From Alphaproteobacteria bacterium (GTDB lineage Bacteria; Pseudomonadota; Alphaproteobacteria; Reyranellales; Reyranellaceae), in contig VGCZ01000020.1 in assembly GCA_016869975.1 (NCBI GenBank), positions 1 through 64,000 on the forward strand: 64,000 nt of DNA. Direction: 5' to 3'. Below the pieces are notes generated by a model that searched no databases, had not been told where the DNA came from, and saw only the letters and a list, made by a program, of their open reading frames with translations. Shown here one piece after another: positions 59,756 through 64,000 of the stretch. The position numbers and the translations under genes were made by a program. The number at the start of each line of letters is the position of its first letter. The first letter of the stretch is position 1.

Positions 59756-60112
59756 ATGAGATCGGCGCTTGCACTCGTTGTCGGTTTGCTGACGGCGCTG
59801 TCCGTCGGTGGCGCCCATGGGCAGGCCGGCGGCTGGGTCGCGGTCGCCGCCGACTCCGCCGGATCGGCGATCACCACGGCTACAGGCCCATCTAAAGCAG
59901 AAGCCGGCCGCCGCGCTAAGACAGCCTGCGGCCGGGCGACCTGCGACGTGGTCGCCGACCGCCAGGGCGGCTGCGCCGGCGCCCTGCGCCTGGTGCTGAT
60001 GGGGCCCGTCCAGAAATGGACGGGCCAGCGGGAATCCGAATGGCGCACCCACTTCCAGCGCACCTGCCCGTCCGGCCAGTGCGCCAAGGCGATGGCCTGC
60101 GTCACGCCGTGA
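59756..60112 (+). CDS. Small secreted protein, DUF4189-like
   Basis: This 118-residue protein has a signal peptide ([19 protein letters not shown], cleaved before QAGGW). The mature part has [20 protein letters not shown], then [20 protein letters not shown], a Cys spacing and Ala/Gly-rich look like DUF4189 domains, whose function is unknown. Five Cys suggest disulfides outside the cytoplasm. GGAGG precedes the ATG at 59756. It lies 85 bp upstream of ilvD and is unlikely to be related to it. Confidence 0.6.
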   Translation: MRSALALVVGLLTALSVGGAHGQAGGWVAVAADSAGSAITTATGPSKAEAGRRAKTACGRATCDVVADRQGGCAGALRLVLMGPVQKWTGQRESEWRTHFQRTCPSGQCAKAMACVTP

Positions 60113-60197
60113 CGCCGGACACCGTTCTGGATTTGCCCGCGGTGGCGCGGGTATGGTGCGTGCCGACCCAGCCCATGTACGTCCAGGAGTTCACGCG

Positions 60198-61964
60198 ATG
60201 AAGAAGCCGGCCAAGGCCAAGGCGAAGAAGCCCACGCTGCATCCCAACCCGACGCTCGATAAGTCGAAGATGCCCAGCCGCTACACCACGGTCGGGCCGG
60301 AGCGCGCACCGCACCGCTCGTACCTGTACGCCATGGGGTTGAACGAGAAGCAGATCGGCCAGCCGCTGGTCGGCGTCGCGACCTGCTGGAACGAAGCGGC
60401 GCCCTGCAACATCGCGCTCAATCGTCAGGCACAGGCGGTGAAGATCGGCGTCGACCGTTCCGGCGGTACGCCGCGCGAGTTCACCACCATCACGGTGACC
60501 GACGGTATCGCTATGGGCCACCAGGGCATGAAATCGTCGCTCGCCAGCCGCGACCTGATCGCCGACTCGGTCGAGCTCACCATGCGCGGCCATTGTTACG
60601 ACGCGATGGTGACCCTGGCCGGCTGCGACAAGTCGCTGCCCGGCATGATGATGTCGATGCTCAGGCTCAACGTGCCGTCGGTGTTCATGTATGGCGGCTC
60701 GATCCTGCCCGGCAAGTTCCGCGGCAAGGATATCACCGTGGTCGATGTCTTCGAGGGCGTCGGCATGCACGCCGCCGGCAAGTTCACCGACGCCGACCTG
60801 CACGAGATGGAGTGCGCAGCCTGCCCGTCGGCCGGCTCCTGCGGCGGTCAGTTCACCGCCAACACCATGGCCTGTGTCTCCGAGGCGATCGGCCTGGCGC
60901 TGCCCGGCTCGGCCGGCTCGCCGGCGCCCTACGAGTCGCGCGACGAGTACGCGACGGCGTCGGGCGAGGCGGTGATGAACCTGCTGCGCCTGGGCATCCG
61001 CCCGCGCGACATCTGCACCCGCGAGGCGTTCGAGAACGCCGCGACCGTCGTCGCCGCCACCGGCGGCTCGACCAACGCCGCGCTGCACCTGCCGGCGATG
61101 GCGCATGAATGCGGCATCAAGTTCGACCTGCACGACGTGGCGAAGATCTTCAAGAAGACGCCGTACATCGCCGACCTCAAGCCGGGCGGCAAGTACGTCG
61201 CGCTCGACATGTACCGCATCGGCGGCATCCCCGTGGTGATCAAGGAACTGCTCGACAACGGCCTGCTGCATGGCGAGTGCCTCACCGTCACCGGCAAGAC
61301 CTTGGCGGAGAACCACAAGGACGTGAAGTTCCCCGAGGACCAGGATGTCGTCTATCGCGTGAAGAACTGCATCACGCCGACCGGCGGCGTGGTCGGCCTC
61401 AAGGGCACCTTGGCCCCTGACGGTGCGATCGTGAAGGTCGCGGGCATGCAGCGTCTCGTCTTCCGCGGACCGGCGCGCTGCTTCGACAGCGAGGAAGAGG
61501 CGTTCAACGCGGTGGTGAAGGGCAAGTTCAAGGAAGGCGAGGTCATCGTCATCCGCTACGAAGGCCCCAAGGGCGGGCCGGGCATGCGCGAGATGCTGTC
61601 GACCACGGCGGCGCTCTACGGCCTTGGCGTCGGCGAGAAGGTGGCGCTGATCACCGACGGCCGCTTCTCCGGCGGTACGCGCGGCTTCTGTGTCGGCCAT
61701 GTCGGGCCGGAGGCGCAGGTCGGCGGCCCGATCGGTCTCCTGAAGAACGGCGACATCATCGTCATCGACGCGATCAAGGGCCGCCTCGACGTCGAGCTTT
61801 CGGCCAAGGAACTCAAGGCGCGCGCCAAGAAGTGGAAGCCAAAGAAGAACGGTTACACGGCGGGCGCGCTGTGGAAGTACGCGCAGCTCGTCGGCCCGGC
61901 GGTCGACGGCGCGCTGACGCATCCCGGCGCGAAGAAAGAAAGCCACGTCTTCGCCGATATCTGA
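60198..61964 (+). CDS. ilvD: Dihydroxy-acid dehydratase
   Basis: IlvD makes 2-keto acids from 2,3-dihydroxy acids in valine, leucine and isoleucine synthesis, with an Fe-S cluster. The 588-residue protein has the cluster Cys motifs [11 protein letters not shown] and [15 protein letters not shown], the magnesium site region [10 protein letters not shown], and the C-terminal [20 protein letters not shown] with the catalytic Ser. These sequences favour true IlvD over sugar-acid dehydratases, although the paralogy makes this less than certain. A Lys/Ala-rich start ([11 protein letters not shown]) precedes the fold. AGGAG lies nine bases before the ATG at 60198. Confidence 0.92.
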   Translation: MKKPAKAKAKKPTLHPNPTLDKSKMPSRYTTVGPERAPHRSYLYAMGLNEKQIGQPLVGVATCWNEAAPCNIALNRQAQAVKIGVDRSGGTPREFTTITVTDGIAMGHQGMKSSLASRDLIADSVELTMRGHCYDAMVTLAGCDKSLPGMMMSMLRLNVPSVFMYGGSILPGKFRGKDITVVDVFEGVGMHAAGKFTDADLHEMECAACPSAGSCGGQFTANTMACVSEAIGLALPGSAGSPAPYESRDEYATASGEAVMNLLRLGIRPRDICTREAFENAATVVAATGGSTNAALHLPAMAHECGIKFDLHDVAKIFKKTPYIADLKPGGKYVALDMYRIGGIPVVIKELLDNGLLHGECLTVTGKTLAENHKDVKFPEDQDVVYRVKNCITPTGGVVGLKGTLAPDGAIVKVAGMQRLVFRGPARCFDSEEEAFNAVVKGKFKEGEVIVIRYEGPKGGPGMREMLSTTAALYGLGVGEKVALITDGRFSGGTRGFCVGHVGPEAQVGGPIGLLKNGDIIVIDAIKGRLDVELSAKELKARAKKWKPKKNGYTAGALWKYAQLVGPAVDGALTHPGAKKESHVFADI

Positions 61965-61974
61965 TTGCTATCTG

Positions 61975-62037
61975 TCATCCCGAGCGACGCGAGGGATCTA
62001 GGGTTGGTCTAGATCCCTCACTGCGCTCGGGATGACA
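61975..62037. repeat. Inverted GTCATCCCGAGCG repeat between ilvD and the NMO gene
   Basis: GTCATCCCGAGCG at 61975 and CGCTCGGGATGAC ending at 62037 enclose further pairing around AGATCCCTC. It occupies nearly the whole convergent gap and probably ends both transcripts. Confidence 0.88.
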
Positions 62038-62040
62038 GCA

Positions 62041-63177
62041 TCACTCCGCTACCGTCCCCGACAGCCGCTCCACCGCCTCGGCGTAGTCCTGCATGAAGTC
62101 GTAGACCACGCTGCGCGCCGATTGCTCGGTGTTCATCAAACCGACGGCCTGGCCGACATAGTAGGTGGCCAGCGCCTTGGCGCCGGGGTGACCGCTTTCC
62201 GCGAGCTGATCGATGCGCGCGAAAGCGCGGCGCACGGCGAGACCCTGCAGCGGCATGGGCAGTGGATCAGGCGCGCCCTCGGCTTGCCAGGCGTCCGTCC
62301 AGGGCGAGCGCAGTTGGCGTGTGTACTTTCCGGTGCGACTGCGCGAGCGCACGGTGTCGCGCGACGTCGCCGCCAGCATCTTCTGCTTCACCGTTGGGCT
62401 GGTCTCGGCCTCGGCGGTCGTCAGCCACACCGACGCAGTCCACGCGCCATGCGCGCCCATGGCCATGCACGCGGCCATCTGGCGGCCGGTGGCGATGCCG
62501 CCGGCGGCCAGCACGCGCACATTGGGGTAGGGTTCGACCGCCTGCAGCACCTCGGGGATCAGCACCAGGGTCGAGATCTCGCCGCAATGGCCACCGGCCT
62601 CGGTGCCGGCGACGACGAGGATATCGACGCCCGCCTGCGCGTGGCGCAGCGCGTGTTCCTTGGAGCCGGTCAGCGCGCCAACAGGTACGCCCTTGGCGCG
62701 GGCGTGCTCGAACATCGTCGGTGGCGGCACGCCCAGCGCGTTGACCACCAACCCGATCGGATGCGTAAAGGCGACGTCGAGCAGAGCCGCGGCGCCCGAC
62801 TCCCGAAGGTTCTCACCGTAGGAGCCGGGCGGGGCCGCGTCCCACAGGCCGGTCGTATCGATGCCATGGCGTTCGAGCAGGCCGCTGATGTGCTTGCGAT
62901 GCTCCGGCGGTATGCGCGCCTCGAGTTCGGCCGCGGTGACGCCACCGTCCTTGGCTTCCATCTTGTTGGGCACGAGCAGATCGACGCCGTAGGGCCTGCC
63001 CTTCACTTTCTCGTCGATCCAGCGCAGCTCGATGTCGAGGGATTGCGGCGTGTGGCCGACGGCACCCAGCACGCCCATGCCGCCGGCGTTGGTCACGGCC
63101 GCCACCACGTCGCGGCAATGGCTGAAAGCGAAGAGGGGAAACTCGATACCGAGATCCTTGCACAGCGCCGACTTCAT
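62041..63177 (-). CDS. Nitronate monooxygenase family protein
   Basis: This FMN-dependent TIM-barrel enzyme oxidises nitronates, or reduces enoyl groups in related members, and has 378 residues. DVVAAVTNAGGMGVLGAVGH near residue 24 is the family's opening loop. GVDILVVAGTEAGGHCGEIS near residue 180 includes the catalytic His. VRVLAAGGIATGRQMAACMA binds the FMN phosphate. I chose the ATG at 63177; the frame extends upstream without homology. It is convergent with ilvD and divergent from the binding-protein gene at 63293. Confidence 0.9.
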   Translation of the reverse strand: MKSALCKDLGIEFPLFAFSHCRDVVAAVTNAGGMGVLGAVGHTPQSLDIELRWIDEKVKGRPYGVDLLVPNKMEAKDGGVTAAELEARIPPEHRKHISGLLERHGIDTTGLWDAAPPGSYGENLRESGAAALLDVAFTHPIGLVVNALGVPPPTMFEHARAKGVPVGALTGSKEHALRHAQAGVDILVVAGTEAGGHCGEISTLVLIPEVLQAVEPYPNVRVLAAGGIATGRQMAACMAMGAHGAWTASVWLTTAEAETSPTVKQKMLAATSRDTVRSRSRTGKYTRQLRSPWTDAWQAEGAPDPLPMPLQGLAVRRAFARIDQLAESGHPGAKALATYYVGQAVGLMNTEQSARSVVYDFMQDYAEAVERLSGTVAE

Positions 63178-63292
63178 GGCGTCGCTCCCTTGCTGTCCGG
63201 TCCTCACTATAGATCGCCGTCGTCGTCCCGGCTTGCCTAGTTGACGCGCCATTCCGCGCGGGGGAACGTGGTCCGAGGATGGGAGGAACACG

Positions 63293-64000
63293 ATGAAGGC
63301 GATCAGTCGCCGTACGATACTGGGCGCCACCTTGGTAGCCGGTGCGCTTCCCGCCCGGGCGCAGGACGCGTGGCCGTCCAAACCCGTGCGTATCGTCGTG
63401 CCGTTCAACGCCGGTGGCGCGATCGATGCGCTGGCGCGGGTGATCGCCGAGCCGGTGGCGGCGAAGCTCGGCCAGCAGGTTCTGGTCGATCCCAAGCCCG
63501 GCGCCAACACCATCGTCGGCTCGGAGATCGTCGCCAAGGCGGCACCGGATGGCTACACCTTGCTGATCACGACTAACTCCACGCACACCAACAATCCCGC
63601 GCTCTACGCCAAGCTACCGTTTGATCCGGCCAAGGACCTCGTGCCGATCTCCCTGGTGTCGCTGGGTTCGATCCTGGTCTGCGCCAAGTCGGACGCGCCG
63701 TTCGGCGATCTCAAGGGCATGGCCAGCTGGGCCAAGGGGCTGGGCCGGCCGGTGACTTATGGCAGCTGGGGCATCGGCTCCTCGGGCCATCTCTATGGCC
63801 TGCTGTTCGAGAAGATGCTGGGCGGACAGTGGAGCCACGTGCCCTATCGCGGCGACGTGCCGGCGCTGCAGGACGTCGGCAACGGCACGCTCGATATCAC
63901 TTGGGCCAGCCCGACCAGCGCCAAGACGCAGATCGCGGCCAACCGCGTGAAGCCGATCGCGGCGGTCGGCGCGGCGCGTGGTGCGGCGATGCCCGATCTC
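63293..64000 (+). CDS. Tripartite tricarboxylate transporter substrate-binding protein, truncated by the window end
   Basis: This is the N-terminal 236 residues of a Bug/TctC-type periplasmic binding protein; the gene continues past the end of the window. GGGAGG lies before the ATG. The leader ISRRTILGATLVAGALPARA looks like a Tat-type signal. WPSKPVRIVVPFNAGGAIDA is the ligand-binding motif, followed by GQQVLVDPKPGANTIVGSEI and GYTLLITTNSTHTNNPAL. It is the second such orphan in the window, next to a nitronate monooxygenase gene. No tctAB is visible. Confidence 0.88.
   Translation, partial: MKAISRRTILGATLVAGALPARAQDAWPSKPVRIVVPFNAGGAIDALARVIAEPVAAKLGQQVLVDPKPGANTIVGSEIVAKAAPDGYTLLITTNSTHTNNPALYAKLPFDPAKDLVPISLVSLGSILVCAKSDAPFGDLKGMASWAKGLGRPVTYGSWGIGSSGHLYGLLFEKMLGGQWSHVPYRGDVPALQDVGNGTLDITWASPTSAKTQIAANRVKPIAAVGAARGAAMPDL

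Overview
The window is GC-rich, densely packed chromosomal DNA of an alphaproteobacterium. Evidence: a rpsF-rpsR-rplI ribosomal operon whose S6 carries a long Gly/Arg/Glu-rich tail, a 55-residue L33, class 2 PyrD, ParE, fabD-fabG, many ATGA gene overlaps, and palindromic intergenic repeats of the kind common in Rhizobiales and Rhodospirillales. The catabolic profile (amidases, D-aminoacylase-type amidohydrolases, CaiB/BaiF CoA-transferase, tripartite-tricarboxylate substrate-binding proteins without their permeases) suggests a soil or water heterotroph of the Rhodospirillales/Reyranella type. That placement is inference. I saw no tRNA, rRNA, CRISPR array, phage, integrase or transposase gene.

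Layout. 0-4.1 kb: a DapA-family aldolase, then a two-subunit molybdenum hydroxylase of the isoquinoline-1-oxidoreductase type whose [2Fe-2S] subunit is cut by an in-frame amber codon. 4.6-11 kb: MFS exporter, MepA endopeptidase, enoyl-CoA hydratase, a decayed sensor-protein fragment, TauD/TfdA dioxygenase, LLM flavin oxidoreductase, and an M23-type endopeptidase overlapping the latter antisense. 11.2-19.7 kb: D-aminoacylase-type amidohydrolase, amidase, GNAT, a divergent FAH-family/DapA-family pair that looks like a sugar-acid or keto-acid catabolic unit, patatin, ASCH-domain protein. 19.7-25 kb: L33, then a tetR-adaptor-RND efflux operon with a palindromic operator lying on the tetR start. 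25-34.4 kb: TauE/SafE permease, TIGR02466 oxygenase, PhzF, the ribosomal operon with a visible promoter, 5' leader hairpin and terminator, a short AT-rich stretch, fabD-fabG (without acpP-fabF behind them), PyrD, nitroreductase. 34.5-44.7 kb: KefB/C-type antiporter, DUF559 protein, ParE, YciA thioesterase, DUF1007-NicO metal transport pair, EamA transporter, amidase, an AraC-GyrI regulator coupled to a small conserved protein.

44.7-54.1 kb is the most catabolic section. Five minus-strand genes (cyclase/formamidase-like, ABM monooxygenase-like, two tandem D-aminoacylase paralogues) face a plus-strand run (tartrate/isopropylmalate-type dehydrogenase, enoyl-CoA hydratase, fluoroacetate-dehalogenase-like hydrolase, TctC-type binding protein, beta-carbonic anhydrase). 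The shared 192-bp gap contains a TGAATG-CC-CATTCA palindrome. 54.2-64 kb: a secreted protein built from four 39-residue repeats, coupled GST and EamA genes, GlxA-type regulator, CoA-transferase, DMT transporter, IlvD, nitronate monooxygenase, and a second TctC-type binding protein running off the window end.

No single unmistakable new system stands out. The best leads are the amber-split hydroxylase, the hydrolase/dehalogenase divergon, the tandem-repeat secreted protein, the regulatory palindromes, and hairpin repeats that sit in or at gene ends.
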